From assembly GCA_033980235.1 (NCBI GenBank), contig CM067075.1:20348844-20412843 (forward strand): a stretch of DNA of 64,000 nt. Direction: 5' to 3'. A model generated the notes under the pieces. The model had not been told where the DNA came from and searched no databases. It saw only the letters and a program-made list of their open reading frames with translations. The first letter of the stretch is position 1. Every line of letters begins with the position of its first letter. This stretch comes from Diadema setosum (taxonomy: Eukaryota > Echinodermata > Echinoidea > Diadematoida > Diadematidae). Below, one piece after another: positions 34,401-44,997 of this stretch. A program made the translations under genes and the position numbers.

Positions 34401-37400
34401 TTATCGTTCGTTTATCGTTCGTGTGCTATTGTCACGCATAGTCTCTCATCGCGCTTTTGCCAAGGTGGACCGATCTCGAAAGAACCCCAAACGAAGCAAC
34501 ACGATGACTAATTATGACTTACGCATAGAAGCGAAGATACTATGACAAACGTTTTTTCGCTTGCCATCTTCTATGCGAAGGGAAACCAAGATTGACTTTT
34601 ACTAACTTTGAATAGCGATGCATACACGAAGGCAAGTCTAAGAGATACTATGACAAACTATGGATTGCGAAGTGATACGAATACGAGCAAATGACCTGAC
34701 AAAAAAAAATTGCGAATGCTGAGCTGCTCTCTGTGACCATCTCTATCCTCATCATCAACGCTGGCTTTACTGGCAGCATCCTCTTTATGTTGGCGTAGAG
34801 GCGGCGTTGGAGACCGTGCGGGCTTAAGAGACCGTGACTGTGGACTGGCAGACTGTGATCGTGCCTCTGCGGGACTGTCAGGAGGAGGCGGCACTTCAGA
34901 CTGTGGTTGTGAGCATTCCGAGGTTGTGGATTTCTTCTAGGTTGACGCAGTCTTTCGTGCGTTCCCTCTGCCTTTGCCTCTTCCTTTCATGTTGCGTGGA
35001 TGATTCCTCTGGCCGCACTGACATCTGGACTGACCTGGTCGTTTTTATACTCCCCGAGGAGCGCACACACACGTACGAGAACGCTTGATCTATTCTTTCG
35101 TCTTCGTTTCCAATCGCACGCCATATCAAACCATTGCTCATTGTTCGTTCGTCTTATCGGGTCATATCAACCCTTCGCTCCTCTTCGGCCGCAATTTACT
35201 CAAAGAAGTGAACCGAAAAATTGTTATCCTTCGCATGTCATATTTATCCTAAGCTTACCGTTCGTTAATCATGTTTGACTTTAGTTTATAATCTGATTAT
35301 TTGAAGGCAATTTTATTTGAAATCGTTGAATTCGCGCGCATTTCGTGCGTTTTTTCCATTCGTCCCCCTTTGTTCCCCTACATTCGCTCAGGTGTGAGGG
35401 GGCTTTAATACACTCTCAAAAGACCCCTTTTAAGTGATTGAAAAAGCATATCATGTGGACTTTTTTTTAAAGTCCCTACCGGGACTTGCCCCGGGCGCCG
35501 TTTTCCCGAGATACGCCACTGCTTTCACTTTAGTATCATGTGCAGGGTAAGCACTTCAAAGCATTTTCAATTCGTTTTAAGGGATCGATTTCCACAGCAG
35601 AGGATTCAATTTCGTAATACACATACATTAGCAAGAGTGATTTTGTCCATTTAATCATTGATTGTGACTTTTGCTTTTAATCTGTAACTCTTTATCTTTT
35701 AATTCCTCGTCATCACGATCGTCATTTTTTTAATCTGAACAAATTTCTGTTGCCTATAAACGTTCGTCACGTGACAGACGCTCCAGCAGACGATATCATC
35801 TGGATCAAGATCGCTGACAACGAGGACGGACAAGAAACAGATGGCCTTAAGATCACGTGTCACGTCAACCCACGTGACCAGCCGTTTCCACCAATGGGAA
35901 CATACGAGATTGCAATTGATGACGTTATCCAGCCATCTTCAGGCTCCCCTTCCGTGACCCTTGAGTCCATTCCGAGTAAATGTGTTGAAATCTCCTGCAC
36001 CGGTATCAACGACATTGGTAGGACGATCACTACAGAGAACTACTGTCCAAGAAGCGATGGTAAGACGATACTAAGTAATTTGTTAAGTTTAGCCCTTTAT
36101 AATGTCCCAGGGACTTTGAAGAATGTGTGCAACGCTATGGGTTTTTCTCTGTCAGTCGACAATTTTAAAGCACATAAAGGTTTAACGCTTTCCATGCTGA
36201 TCGATACCAACTGACATGTGATTATTGCAAGAAAAATTAAGTTTCACTTCAAATCCGCATTATTGTTTCACCAAATTTATGAAAAAAATATTTACAACAT
36301 ATAAACTCATTTGTCAAGCTATATCCCTTCTTAACCTTCTACATAAAGGACTTTCATATCTGTATTTATATTAATTGCATCTTCAATTATTACGAGTATC
36401 ACTGATTTGACGTGTATGAATGCTTTTTAAGAGTATTGCTACTACGACATTACTATTAAAGGGAATATCACTGATATTACAGATATTACTCTTTTAACGA
36501 GAAAAGCTCTCATGACGAGCCTAATCCCAATGTCTAATGTCAGAACGTCTTAATTTTCTCGTCAACATGTCAATATCCCAGGAGGAGCGAGCGGCCACCC
36601 TCCCGCAGCTGACATTTTGTCCATCGAAACTCTGGAATTCCAAACCAAAGATCGCCTGATGAATCTGCTAATAATGTGCCGAGCAAACCTGACCGACCAG
36701 CCTTACCCGTACCTCTATTCTTACACGATTGGAGTTGACGGGACCGTCCTGTCTACAACTAGTTGGGCTTCGACCGTCCACAGGCCACGACAAAACAGAT
36801 GTGTCAACGTCACGTGTTCAGCGACTAACGGCTTTGGGATCACCTCTGCGTGGGCAACACACTGTCCGAAAGGTAAGCCTTGAGAAACTCATTAGATTCT
36901 ATATACTATGTCCCTTTCTTCACTTTTTTATTTCTTAATATTCTATCCGTAGGAAGGGACTTCCATCTTCAATGAAGGATATGAGACCACAGACGATAAC
37001 AATTAACCTGTAGAATATTGTGTTCTCAGAAGTGTATACTCTGTTCCTGCGAGATTTCTTATCAGTAATAGTGTTGGAATACAGTGCAATCCCGTTATAA
37101 CGAAGTCCTCGGGACCCCGGCAGTTTTCCGTCATTATATACAATATATGACAAATACAGGAGTATGGTGAAAACACCCAAACCCTGCGTGTATTGCATGC
37201 TGTTTATTGAATACTCACCATACGTTGAAAAGCAATGTTAGATGCCATGCTATCTCATTAATTTCGTTCAAATGTTGCCTTTAACAGAGAGCATAAAGTT
37301 GTTTGTACTTTCATGCTTATGTTATAAACACATGTTTGAAAAGTGGAGATATATGCGATTTGGTTACAGTTATTCCAAAGGTTCGTAATTCCGAAGGCTC

Positions 37401-40400
37401 ATTATTCTGAAGGTTCACTATTCCCAAGATTCCTTATTCCGAAGGATCGCTATTCCAGCAATGAAAAACGGTTGGTTATTCCGAAGGTTCGTTTATCCGA
37501 CGATAAAATAAGGTTCGTTATTCCAAATTTTCGTTAATCTGAAGACGGTGTGTAAGTTTTGTCATTCCAAAGGCATGCAAGTATACTCACCTTTTTTTTC
37601 CACCTTCGGATTAACGAAACTTATTTCATTTTCCAATTAACGAACATTACTAATAACGAAGGTTCCTATATCATTTTGGATTAACAGACCTTCGTATATA
37701 ACTATCCTTATTTCATTTTCTGATCAGCAAAATTTAAAAATAACAAGCCTTCGCAATAATGCCGCAGGGTGTCGTATGATAACGAATTTTATGTCATTGT
37801 TGCATAAACGATCATCTAGGTGTACGGAATTTTTGTGCTTCGGAATAACAAAACTTCGGAATGACAAACTTTATTTCATTTTGGTTTAAAATATAACGCA
37901 ATTTCTCCTCGATAACGGAGTGTGAAATAGGGAGCGAACGCAGAGTGGTTTGTACTGAAGCACACTGAAATGTGAAGCGATCGTTCATGCAAAGACGCTC
38001 TGTAAATGTTTCTTACGATTCGTAAGCGATCCGCATTACGTTTTGACGGAACACATTTCTTTTGATTTCTTTGTGTGTGTGTGTCAATGGCGCACGAAAA
38101 TGACTTCCATGTGACGAAAATTTCGCTATAACCGTATCCGTGTTATAAGCGAATAATTTTGCACCATAGACTTTAATGATGATAATTTTTGGACCTGAAT
38201 ATTTACTTTGTTGTAACGAAATTTCGTTACAAACGTGTTCGTTGTAATGGGAGTGCACTGTCCCTTTTAAGAAGACCACTGACAACACAGGTGGGCTTTT
38301 CACTGTTAAATTAGAGCAGACTTTTCTTCTCTGAATAGTGTTGTTGTTGTCAAAATCAGTGCCCTTTTGCGTTATTTTAAAAGTTATTACTGTTGTTGTT
38401 ATCATTAGTCTTTATCGTTATCACAATCCTGTGACTACAGTAACATTTCTGTGTTTTCTTTTCTTTTAAAGTTAATATTGTTATATTCATTTACCAACAG
38501 AATATATATTCCAACGAGCCTTGGCTTCACTGAAAAAAAAAACCCACTTCCTTTACAAAAGTACTTTTTTTCAAATGACATTTTTGTATTAACTTATTTC
38601 AAGTTAAGTCTTGACAAAGTGTTGTCTTTTCCCTGTCATGTTTTCATCTGTATTTCCATGCTGTTGTTTTTTTTTTTTTGTATCTTTTTGTCGTCATGCA
38701 GACCCACCTGCACTTAACATCATCTCTATCAAGTTCGAGGAAGACGAGAATGACTGGAGGACAAACCTTAATATCTCGTGTCACGTAGATCCGAGCGATC
38801 AACCGTTTCCACCGATCAGTGTGTTTGAAATCGCTGCTGATGGAGATATTCTATCAAGATCCAACACATCTTCGACGATGATGGAAGATCGCCCAAACAG
38901 ATGTATCGCTATATCGTGTACCGGTATAAATCGATACGGAAAGACTGTTTCTACGGAGAATTACTGCCCGGAAAGAGCAGGTAAATATCTTGTGCGTAGA
39001 GGAAGAAGGACTTTAAAAATGGAATGAATTTCTGTGCAATTAATATTGGCGATATATGTTCTGCCAATTCCATATTCCAAATACATGCATCTCTATTAAC
39101 ATTTTTTTTTTGCCTGTAATCAAGATTACATCAAGTACCCTCATCTCTAAATTCTAATGTTGATTTTATTTCCTCCAAAAAAAAAAAATAGATGATAATA
39201 ATCAACTTCTATTGTATTCAGCTTTAGTAGATTTTTATGCCATTAGCTGAAAGATATTGAATCGTTGAAATGAATTTACCAGAAGTTCTTATTTTATTTC
39301 ATTTCATTTCATTTATTTCATGTCCGACGAAAGTATACAATATATCGCATATAAACAAAGTCAAGTACAATGTGACACTAAAAGTATAATGTGTTATTAT
39401 CTCTAAACCAGAAGCAAAATGACTTGAAATGGTATATGCACGCTTCGTTGTTTCGTCAATGAACCCACAAGGGCATGACCAATGCCCTTGTCACACCAAT
39501 TCTTCCCATTGCCCTTCAAGACAAGCAGGTCTCAAAGCTTCAAAGAATTCCAGATGCCGCTGCCCGCCTTGTTACTCGATCTCGTTAGGAAACGTGAACA
39601 CATAACCCCATTCCTCAATATCGCATTCAGTTTATCGATGATGCTCATGATGGCAGTGAAAGCAAATTATCTGGAAATATAAGACATAAATAAACAAAGG
39701 TAAATGTATTGATTTCATGTTTTTTTTTTGTTTGTTTGTTTTTTAGGGCAAGCGCCCCCAGCGAGTAAAATTCTTTCCATCGAGACCCAGGAGATAACTG
39801 GAGAAGGCGGTCAGGTCATTCTCGTTATAACGTGTCACGTTAGTCTTGATGACCAGCCGTTCCCACACCTTCACACATACACCATCGAAGTCGACAACGC
39901 CACGCTCTCCACGTCTAGTTGCGCCTCATCTCTCTTCAGACCACGCCCACACGACGGATGCATCAATGTCACGTGCTCGGGGACGAACGGGATTGGTTGG
40001 ACCTTCACAAGTCTCGAGCATTGTCCGACTTTTGGTTCGGAGAAAGGTATGTATCTACTTTGCTATAGCGATTTCCCTCGCTTCTTCCGACCTTATTAGA
40101 GCAAGCGTAAAAAAAAAAAAAAAAAAAAAAATGTGTTATGCAATGTGAAATACTGCATAGCATGAATGATACCCTCGTCACTGCTTGCTGCATGGTGCTA
40201 TTGTGTTGCTAGTTTATTCCTAATTATATTCAAATTTGAACTCATACACTCCCCAATGACCAGCCAAACGTAATCTTTAACAGCTGCCGACTTGACGTAC
40301 GTTCTATCACGCTCATCACATTAAAAACATTTATACATAATATAATTGGAACAAGTTCACTCGGTTGACAGCAGGTTCATCCGTATTTTATTACTACTCG

Positions 40401-41540
40401 GAGTTTCATGCCACCTTCATTTAGGGGCAATCATCAGGCAATGATTGAATACATCCCAGAAATGCATTTGGATTGAATTAACGCATTTTTAGCGCGTGAT
40501 ACGAAAACAAAACAAAAACAAAACAAAACAAACTATACGCGCCTGGACCATAGTGACCAGTGCGCACTTAATCATATCCATTATTACGTGTATCAGGCAA
40601 TGATTAAACCGTTGGACAATGCATCGACACCATAAGCTTGTGCGCTATGACCGTAGTTACCAGCGCGTGCTGAATCACATTCATTATTACGCAATAATAA
40701 TACTTGTTCAATGCATCGGATAGACTTGACGCGCTTTATAGCGCGTGACATTCAGTTAGACCGCAACGCTGCTGTTAATGAGCTCAAATAAAAAATTTAT
40801 CGTACGCGCAGGTTTTTGCGCATGTCCTTCTCAGCACCCGAGATTTTGCGAGATAATTCAGAGACAATGTGCATGGTCTACGAGATTCACTTATTGGCGA
40901 CATGAAGATCTAAGTATCCGTGACTAATTGACATGGTTTGTGAATATTTGAAATAAATCACACCTTTTAATGCTTACATTATACAAAATGAGCTTATGTT
41001 ACCATTATTCGTATCTCTGCATTATATCGATATTTTCCAAACGACTCTGAGACAAATTAGAACAAGGCTTTCTATTTATTGCCAACCCGACCCGTTCATA
41101 GGTTGAATCACCACATGAATGATAGTCAACGTTTTAGATATACCTGTTATAATAGCACACTAAGAACTGAATTGGTCCCTCGCTTAGAAAACAATAAAAA
41201 TTGACAGTCTCGTCGAGTGAAAATGATAGTGTGGCAATTTGAGATACATGAATGATCATGCGCTCCCAGGGTATCATTAGATAAATTACTCAGCGATGTA
41301 TACAGTGGATTAATAAGGAATAATTATTCTAATACCAAAAAGAGAGCCCAAAAGAACTCATGTGTGCAAACTTAGTGCTAGATCTTTTATTATTGATTTG
41401 TATGCTATTTATTAATACACTCTACTCTATCTAGTTGTGCCGGCAAAAAAAAGTTCAAGCCAAAGTTGAGCTGTCGATCAGAGTGGAGTGTTGTTCTTGT
41501 TGTTAGCAGCTGTCTGAACCTGAGCGCGTATACATACATT

Positions 41541-41574
<34 letters not shown>

Positions 41575-43569
41575 CATAAAATAGGGTCCTACACTGTCAT
41601 CTACACACAGTGTATTACTGTTATGTAGAGTACACGTTTACTGTCATTACGCGAGGTGCGTTCAACTCTCCACTCAGAGGGAATTAACCAATCAGAAACG
41701 CGTATTCGCGGCAAACTGAAATCTCGTCGAAAATTAACTGTACAACGCAATGATTACTCGCCAACCTGACCCGTTCATAGGATCAGTCCACATAAAGTCA
41801 TTATGTTTTCATAGAATGATATTTCCTCTTTCATTTTATACCTCTTCCATTTTGGTCCACCTTAATTTCGTCGGTTTAGTGTACCCCTTAAGAAGAATGA
41901 AAAATATGCAAAATTTGTGTTTTATAATTTCCTTGTTCAGTATGTTTTATATGTCATAACCTTTCAAGTGGTCGAATTTCATCAAAGTACAACTCTTCAG
42001 CTTTTTATCGATGTATAAATAATGAAGATTGATAATGTCGTTTAAATTTACAGACACTCTAAAAATGTGGTCTCCCAACTCATTACGTATTCATGTCCGC
42101 GAGGTCCATGCATACTCGTACGATAAATGCGAAGGCTTTTCAGGACGTTGCGGTCTGACTGCATTATAACAAAGTAACTAGGCCAGTGCGTACTGGATCA
42201 CATTCATTATTACGTATGAGTAATAGCATCTGGAAATTTGCATTGATGTAAAGAAAGCCCAGATGTATACATGAATCAAATTAACCAAATATGCGATGAA
42301 TTATTGAACAAAATTGTTAAGAGTTATTAAACAAATAAATTGTAATGAAGATAGATCACAATTAGATGCAGAATAATACTGAAAGATGGATTATTGCCGA
42401 AATCCTTCAGTAAACAGGAGGACACGACGATTTCAATCTAAGACTTGAAATTACAGATGTAGAATTTATTTTCATGGCGGCACTTCGACACAAGTTCTGG
42501 TCTCCTGTTTAGTATACATCTGTGGCCTGTTGCATAAAACTTACCGTTGAATTTCAATGGTAACTACCGTCAAAATTAGGCGTCACAGCCAATCAGCATC
42601 AAGGATTATAAAATTTACCACTAATTTGAAGACTTACCGCTAGAAAGGAGCGGTAAGTGCAGCGGTAAGGGTTTTATGCAACAGGGCACTGGGCTTTCTT
42701 TACATCAATGCAAATTTCCAGATGCTATTACTCATACGTAATAATGAATGTGATCCAGTACGCACTGGCCTAGTTACTTTGTTATAATGTCACGCGCTAT
42801 AAAGCGCGTCAAGTCTATCCGATGCATTGAACAAGTATTATTATTGCGTAATAATGAATGTGATTCAGCACGCGCTGGTAACTACGGTCATAGCGCACAA
42901 GCTTATGGTGTCGATGCATTGTCCAACGGTTTAATCATTGCCTGATACACGTAATAATGGATATGATTAAGTGCGCACTGGTCACTATGGTCCAGGCGCG
43001 TATAGTTCGTTTTGTTTTGTTTTTGTTTTGTTTTCGTATCACGCGCTAAAAATGCGTTAATTCAATCCAAATGCATTTCTGGGATGTATTCAATCATTGC
43101 CTGATGATTGCCCCTAAATGAAGGTGGCATGAAACTCCGAGTAGCAATAAAATACGGATGAACCTGCTGTCAACCGAGTGAACTTGTTCCAATACTTCTG
43201 TCTAAAGCTCTTCCTTTGAGGATATCGAGCACTCTTCATAGAAGGATAGAATCACCAAGTGTATACATAATATTATGTACTTGAAATAGCAATACATGAA
43301 CATTGGAAAAGTTAATGATAAAATGCATATAGCATCATAGTCTGGTCCGTGGTTGTTTAAACCTTCGATGTATTGTTTTAACTGTGCTGTTTCTGAAAAG
43401 AATGTCTTTTTTTTCTTTTCTTTTTTTCACAGGTCCAATTGCTGGTCTCCGTCGAGGAGTTCTTCAGCAGCCATCGACCACGTACGCCCTGCTCGTAGTC
43501 GTGTTGCTCATATCGATGATGACCTGTGCGACTGTGGTGATGAATAAGAGAAAAATTACCATCTTTTGA
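21158..43569 (+). CDS. SRCR-Ig transmembrane receptor gene, copy 2 (whole coding span, spliced)
   Basis: Complete paralogue with the same exon plan as copy 1: E1 21158-21218, E3 26057-26365, E4 26962-27150, E5 35778-36059, E6 36582-36872, E7 38702-38980, E8 39747-40046, E9 43433-43569. Every exon length equals its copy 1 counterpart, all junctions are phase 1, and the joined frame is again 615 codons plus stop. The gene is 8.7 kb longer than copy 1 because of insertions in three introns (24190-25401, 27894-35521, 40346-43192). The exons show no frame damage, so the gene appears functional despite the insertions. Confidence 0.8.
21644..21822 (+). CDS. Copy 2 exon E2: N-terminal half of an Ig domain, no donor seen
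   Basis: Acceptor GTTCTTTCAG; phase-1 entry. AVCSGND and LSWYLNGVQI give the B and C strands of an Ig domain. The frame ends at TAG (21820) soon after SEVSRTDFT. As in copy 1, no canonical donor precedes the stop. Confidence 0.5.
21823..24080. other. Intron region E2-E3 of copy 2, left part
   Basis: Non-coding and aligned with copies 1 and 3. It has lost about 0.7 kb relative to copy 1 at about 22860, where GACATCTTAG runs straight into sequence equivalent to 4805 of unit 1. No gene is seen. Confidence 0.5.
24081..24159 (+). CDS. Copy 2 candidate small Cys-rich exon (E2b)
   Basis: Counterpart of 6056-6134, 79 nt, donor GTGAGT. The end reads LYYCDSDTCGSACPGFT. Cysteines, phase and donor are retained; the acceptor remains weak. 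A transposon begins 30 bp after the donor. Confidence 0.28.
24190..25401. mobile_element. 1.2 kb inverted-repeat element rich in GATAAAC motifs
   Basis: The ends are GTGACGTCTATGGCGCGCC and GGCGCGCCATAGACGTTCAC, extended inward by ATTTGCCCAAT and ATTGGGCAAAT. Subterminal arrays (about 24230-24365, 24650-24775, 25215-25360) are packed with GTTTATCG and its complement CGATAAAC. The middle holds a GC-richer block with a short open frame (24437-24535). Copies 1 and 3 lack the element. It replaces about 300 bp that includes the alternative signal-peptide exon site. Confidence 0.8.
24437..24535 (+). other. Short open frame in the GATAAAC element, possible captured first exon
   Basis: GCCATGG start context followed by MAAEETSGQPEELPHP and about 16 further residues to TAA at 24533. 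The last codon overlaps a potential donor (AACTG-GTAATG). The preceding 80 bp are CpG-rich, unlike the rest of the element. No family is recognised. It could be the first exon of the element's lost transposase or a host promoter and exon picked up by transposition. Confidence 0.25.
26057..26365 (+). CDS. Copy 2 exon E3: SRCR domain
   Basis: 309 nt, phase 1, acceptor TTATTACAG, donor GTGAGT. The eight-cysteine pattern is the same as copy 1, including the unusual ISC and WGC cysteines and ELGY. About ten residues differ from copy 1, clustered in the loop after SSASAH (YTGAHFGQG) and around the fifth to seventh cysteines (LLACPRYAWGCHDCSHG). Confidence 0.92.
26366..26961. other. Intron E3-E4 of copy 2
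   Basis: AT-rich; nothing recognised beyond similarity to the same intron in copies 1 (7908-8529) and 3 (58221-58776). Confidence 0.5.
26962..27150 (+). CDS. Copy 2 exon E4: C-terminal half of an Ig domain
   Basis: 189 nt, phase 1. Contains VRSEMTLTATAADNGGVLQC and HLIGSERSRTLQVQ. Lone F-strand cysteine, as in copy 1. Confidence 0.85.
27974..28101. repeat. First copy of the CA/G-run module
   Basis: CA microsatellite, CTCACCCGGA, a G run, then CAGAAAACCAAATCAAACAA and GATAAGAACAAAAC. Related modules occur near 29385-29480 and 29480-29670, including the motifs GACGCGGACAAAATGACAAT and TGTTTATTGT. The three share order and orientation, so they look like a dispersed tandem family inside the hAT element. 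Confidence 0.65.
28248..29188. repeat. 489-bp tandem duplication
   Basis: Two near-identical direct copies at about 28248-28700 and 28737-29189, offset 489 bp (for example ATCATAG at 28262 and 28751; ACTGGTGTACCG at 28681 and 29170). On the minus strand each ends in an AATAAA motif followed, in the second copy, by a run of A (T run at 28723-28734), so this looks like the 3' end of a retroposed transcript that was duplicated. No frame is recognisable. Confidence 0.75.
30411..30761 (+). mobile_element. tRNA-derived SINE
   Basis: A pol III A box (TGGCTCAGTCGG, 30417-30428) and B box (GGTTCGAACCC, 30460-30470) at tRNA spacing open the element. A tRNA-unrelated body includes GCACGTAAAAGATCCCGC, and the tail is (AAC)n. 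AAGGGCG flanks both sides (30404-30410 and 30762-30768) as a target duplication. SINEs are non-coding and rely on LINE enzymes for movement. It lies inside the hAT-like element and so is younger than that insertion. Confidence 0.85.
31316..33896. mobile_element. TIR element with CAGGCCCGTAGCCAGG ends
   Basis: The left end CAGGCCCGTAGCCAGG and right end CCTGGCTACGGGCCTG are perfect 16-bp inverted repeats, each followed inward by a G or C run. GAAATG borders both sides. The interior has two GCGCGYRAAGCGCGCCGC motifs (about 31490 and 31664), a partial third end (GCAGGCCTGAAGCCAGG, 31754) and a TTAA MITE. No transposase frame is seen. Nested in the hAT-like element. Confidence 0.75.
32365..32690. 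mobile_element. TTAA-flanked MITE
   Basis: Ends AGGTAGTAGATCC and GATCCACTACCT are inverted, with TTAA outside each (32361-32364 and 32691-32694), suggesting a TTAA target as used by piggyBac-type elements. A second copy of its right part with flank recurs at about 33004-33098, a direct repeat about 347 bp downstream. Confidence 0.6.
34133..35404. mobile_element. TTAA-flanked 1.3 kb element with decayed coding piece
   Basis: GGCTCCCTCACATCTGAG at the left and CTCAGGTGTGAGGGGGCT at the right are inverted, with TTAA at 34129-34132 and 35405-35408. The minus strand carries two partly overlapping frames (35141 to 34896 and 34894 to 34658) that look like one frame broken by a shift: a basic run (ERKRQRQRERTKD) then a P/S-rich linker (PPPPDSPAEARSQSASPQSR). 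This resembles the linker of a DNA-binding accessory protein, but no domain can be named. Confidence 0.55.
35778..36059 (+). CDS. Copy 2 exon E5: Ig-like domain 1 of the tandem set
   Basis: 282 nt, phase 1. APADDIIWIKIADNEDGQ, LKITCHV, DQPFPPMGTYEIAIDDVI, CVEISC, TGINDIGRTITTENYC. Same four-cysteine plan as copy 1; the NIT sequon is lost. It resumes 250 bp after the hAT-like element with an intact acceptor (CACGTGACAG). Confidence 0.85.
36582..36872 (+). CDS. Copy 2 exon E6: Ig-like domain 2
   Basis: 291 nt, phase 1, acceptor AATATCCCAG, donor GTAAGC. PPAADILSIETLE, LLIMCRANLTDQPYPYLYSY, RPRQNRCVNVTC, SATNGFGITSAWATHC. Very close to copy 1. Confidence 0.85.
37082..38260. mobile_element. Inverted-repeat DNA element, orthologous to that in copy 1
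   Basis: Same position and same internal ATTCCGAAGGTTC sub-repeats as 11211-12368. Here the ends read CAGTGCAATCCCGTTATAAC and TAATGGGAGTGCACTG. Shared location dates the insertion before the split of units 1 and 2; unit 3 lacks the surrounding exons, so it cannot be tested. Confidence 0.7.
38702..38980 (+). CDS. Copy 2 exon E7: Ig-like domain 3
   Basis: 279 nt, phase 1, acceptor GTCATGCAG, donor GTAAAT. DPPALNIISIKFEEDEND, NISCHVDPSDQPFPPISVFE, RPNRCIAISC, TGINRYGKTVSTENYC. A handful of differences from copy 1, with NTS replacing the NKS sequon. Confidence 0.85.
39747..40046 (+). CDS. Copy 2 exon E8: Ig-like domain 4
   Basis: 300 nt, phase 1, acceptor TTTTTTAG, donor GTATGT. Almost identical to copy 1 (GQAPPASKILSIETQEI, ITCHVSLDDQPFPHLHTY, GCINVTC, SGTNGIGWTFTSLEHC). 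No 1.3 kb element precedes it, unlike copy 1. Confidence 0.87.
42161..42789. mobile_element. Inner foldback element (100-bp arms)
   Basis: CATTATAACAAAGTAACTAG (42161) pairs with its complement ending GTTATAATG (42789); the arms are about 100 bp (42161-42261 and 42688-42789). It is itself interrupted by the MITE at 42524. Confidence 0.75.
42524..42687. mobile_element. MITE with GGCCTGTTGCATAAAA ends, second copy
   Basis: Reverse-oriented relative of 7261-7431, with shared interior (TTACCGCTAGAAAGGAGCGG and a CCAATCAGCATCAAGGATTA block). Innermost layer of the three-level nest. Confidence 0.8.
43433..43569 (+). CDS. Copy 2 exon E9: transmembrane segment and short tail
   Basis: Acceptor TTTTTTTCACAG. 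GPIAGLRRGVLQQPSTT, helix YALLVVVLLISMMTCATVVM, tail NKRKITIF, TGA at 43567. Same length as copy 1. Confidence 0.88.
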
Positions 43570-44255
43570 AGGGGTATAATCTTCTCGATCTTCTTTTTCT
43601 ACTTCCTGTTTTAGTTTCTTCTAATCCAATTTTTTTTTCATCCTGCCTCTTACTTCCCTTTCAAATGCTACGAATTCTTTTTACTCACTTGTACATTTTT
43701 GTTTTCATACTCTTCTCCTTCCCCTATTCTCCTTCTTCTATCTATCCTTATTCGTTGTTGGATTCAACGTCTCTTTCTTCCCCTTCGGTTCTTTGCCATC
43801 ATCCTTGTTCAGATGTCCTTTAATGCTGATCAGTAGTTACATTGAAATAATTTAAAGCAGAGCTAAAGAAGGACAGGTTCGTGGTTTAAAAACTGTATTT
43901 CATCAACTTGCTAGAGGGATCTTAATTGAAATAAATGAGTCCTTATGTGAACGGTTTGTACTATGGAAACAACAATACAAAGTGGCCCCGTGAGTGTTAA
44001 ACAACGATTCCTCATAAAGCTAACTTAGAAGAAATGGACACTCTTTTCATTCAGACTTTTTTAAACAATTATACTTTGAACGGTTTGCTGATGAAGTTAT
44101 GAATACGAGCGAACTTTAAAACCCTGAACTTCTTAAAAATATTACCTGTATGTCTATACATGAGAACTTTTACATCTTAAATGACTGTATTTATCTATAT
44201 CGTACTAATATCCAAATCATTTCTCTTCTGTCTTTTTTGATATATTTCCTATCAG

Positions 44256-44502
44256 ATGAAGCAAAAACTGAAATATTCGTTTAATATTCAGAGATGTGTC
44301 ATTTCGGCCTACAAAGACAACAGTTTAACTGACGGATGTGACAGTACAGTATTAGAGTTATCAGTACATGGGACATAGATGTTCCATTTTTATTCGTCTA
44401 GAACCACGGATTCTTGAAACATTAGAAAGACGGGAAAATGTAGGCATAATGTATACGAGTATACAGGTAGAACTTATGCAGGGAATCATATTGACTGTGG
44501 AC
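44256..44502 (+). other. Candidate downstream exon of unknown role, unit 2
   Basis: Counterpart of 17121-17360: acceptor TTTCCTATCAG and donor GTAAGT are kept, but the segment is 247 nt, with a 7-nt net insertion after codon 38 that shifts the frame into a stop. Splice sites are conserved and the frame is not, which points to a non-coding exon. Confidence 0.3.
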
Positions 44503-44997
44503 GTAAGTTAATCTTTTGTGTCTAAAAATCATAACACTGTATGTCTTTTATACCTAAGTGATTTGTTATTCATATAAACATAACCCCTTTTTTATTAGTT
44601 GCGAAGCTTGGCACATCACACGAAGAGGAATATGAGACTAACACATCAAAGTGTGCACTTTGAAGGCAAATAAAGTTGTCGAGAAAACTAAATGAGTTCT
44701 ATTGAAACTTCGTACATGTAAATACGTAATGATGCTGAATGCATGTGGACTAATTTGGGTAATAACCACTGATAACAGCAGGTCTGTTTATGAGATAAGG
44801 GTCTTTACATCTTGCCTGCTCTTAAGAATTAGACCGTAATTCTGCTGTATCTAATTCATTGCTGAAAGAAGAGACGTTCGGTCATGGCCTTATGGACAGT
44901 TACGTGAAACCTCCACAAGTGTGATTTACAGGTGTAAAAAGGAAACAAATTCCTTTCCTTCTATTTTCAACTAGTTTATTGGAGCACTGGATAAAAG

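Larger units (their letters stand above)
27894..35521. mobile_element. 7.6 kb hAT-like element with nested insertions
   Basis: Ends CAGTGGTGTATCTGGG and CGAGATACGCCACTG are inverted repeats, extended inward by GTCCCGGGCGCC and its complement near 35490. CTTTCACT is present directly outside both ends (27886-27893 and 35522-35529), an 8-bp target duplication that with CAGTGG termini fits the hAT superfamily. No hAT transposase is visible. The interior is a mosaic: G-run modules, a 489-bp tandem duplication, a SINE, a second TIR element (31316-33896) and a TTAA-flanked element (34133-35404). It occupies the E4-E5 intron of copy 2 only. Confidence 0.82.
40346..43192. mobile_element. Large foldback element with 406-bp inverted arms, holding two nested elements
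   Basis: The left arm 40346-40751 (TTGGAACAAGTTCACTCGG) and right arm 42787-43192 (its complement) are near-perfect inverted repeats, each carrying an AACAAAACAAAACAAA-type run. A short continuation of the stem (GTTAGACCGCAAC, 40755) pairs with GTTGCGGTCTGAC (42145), showing that 42161-42789 was inserted into the right arm. Loop sequence 40770-42140 has a CA microsatellite (41551-41574) and no gene. TATACATAATAT occurs left of the element and again at about 43263-43274. It lies in the E8-E9 intron of copy 2 and is absent from copy 1. Confidence 0.82.

Noticed and set aside
34658..35141. A transposase or DNA-binding gene on the minus strand
   Set aside because: Two short frames linked by a frameshift, basic and proline-serine-rich only; no catalytic or DNA-binding motif can be named, so it is recorded only as a decayed piece of the element.
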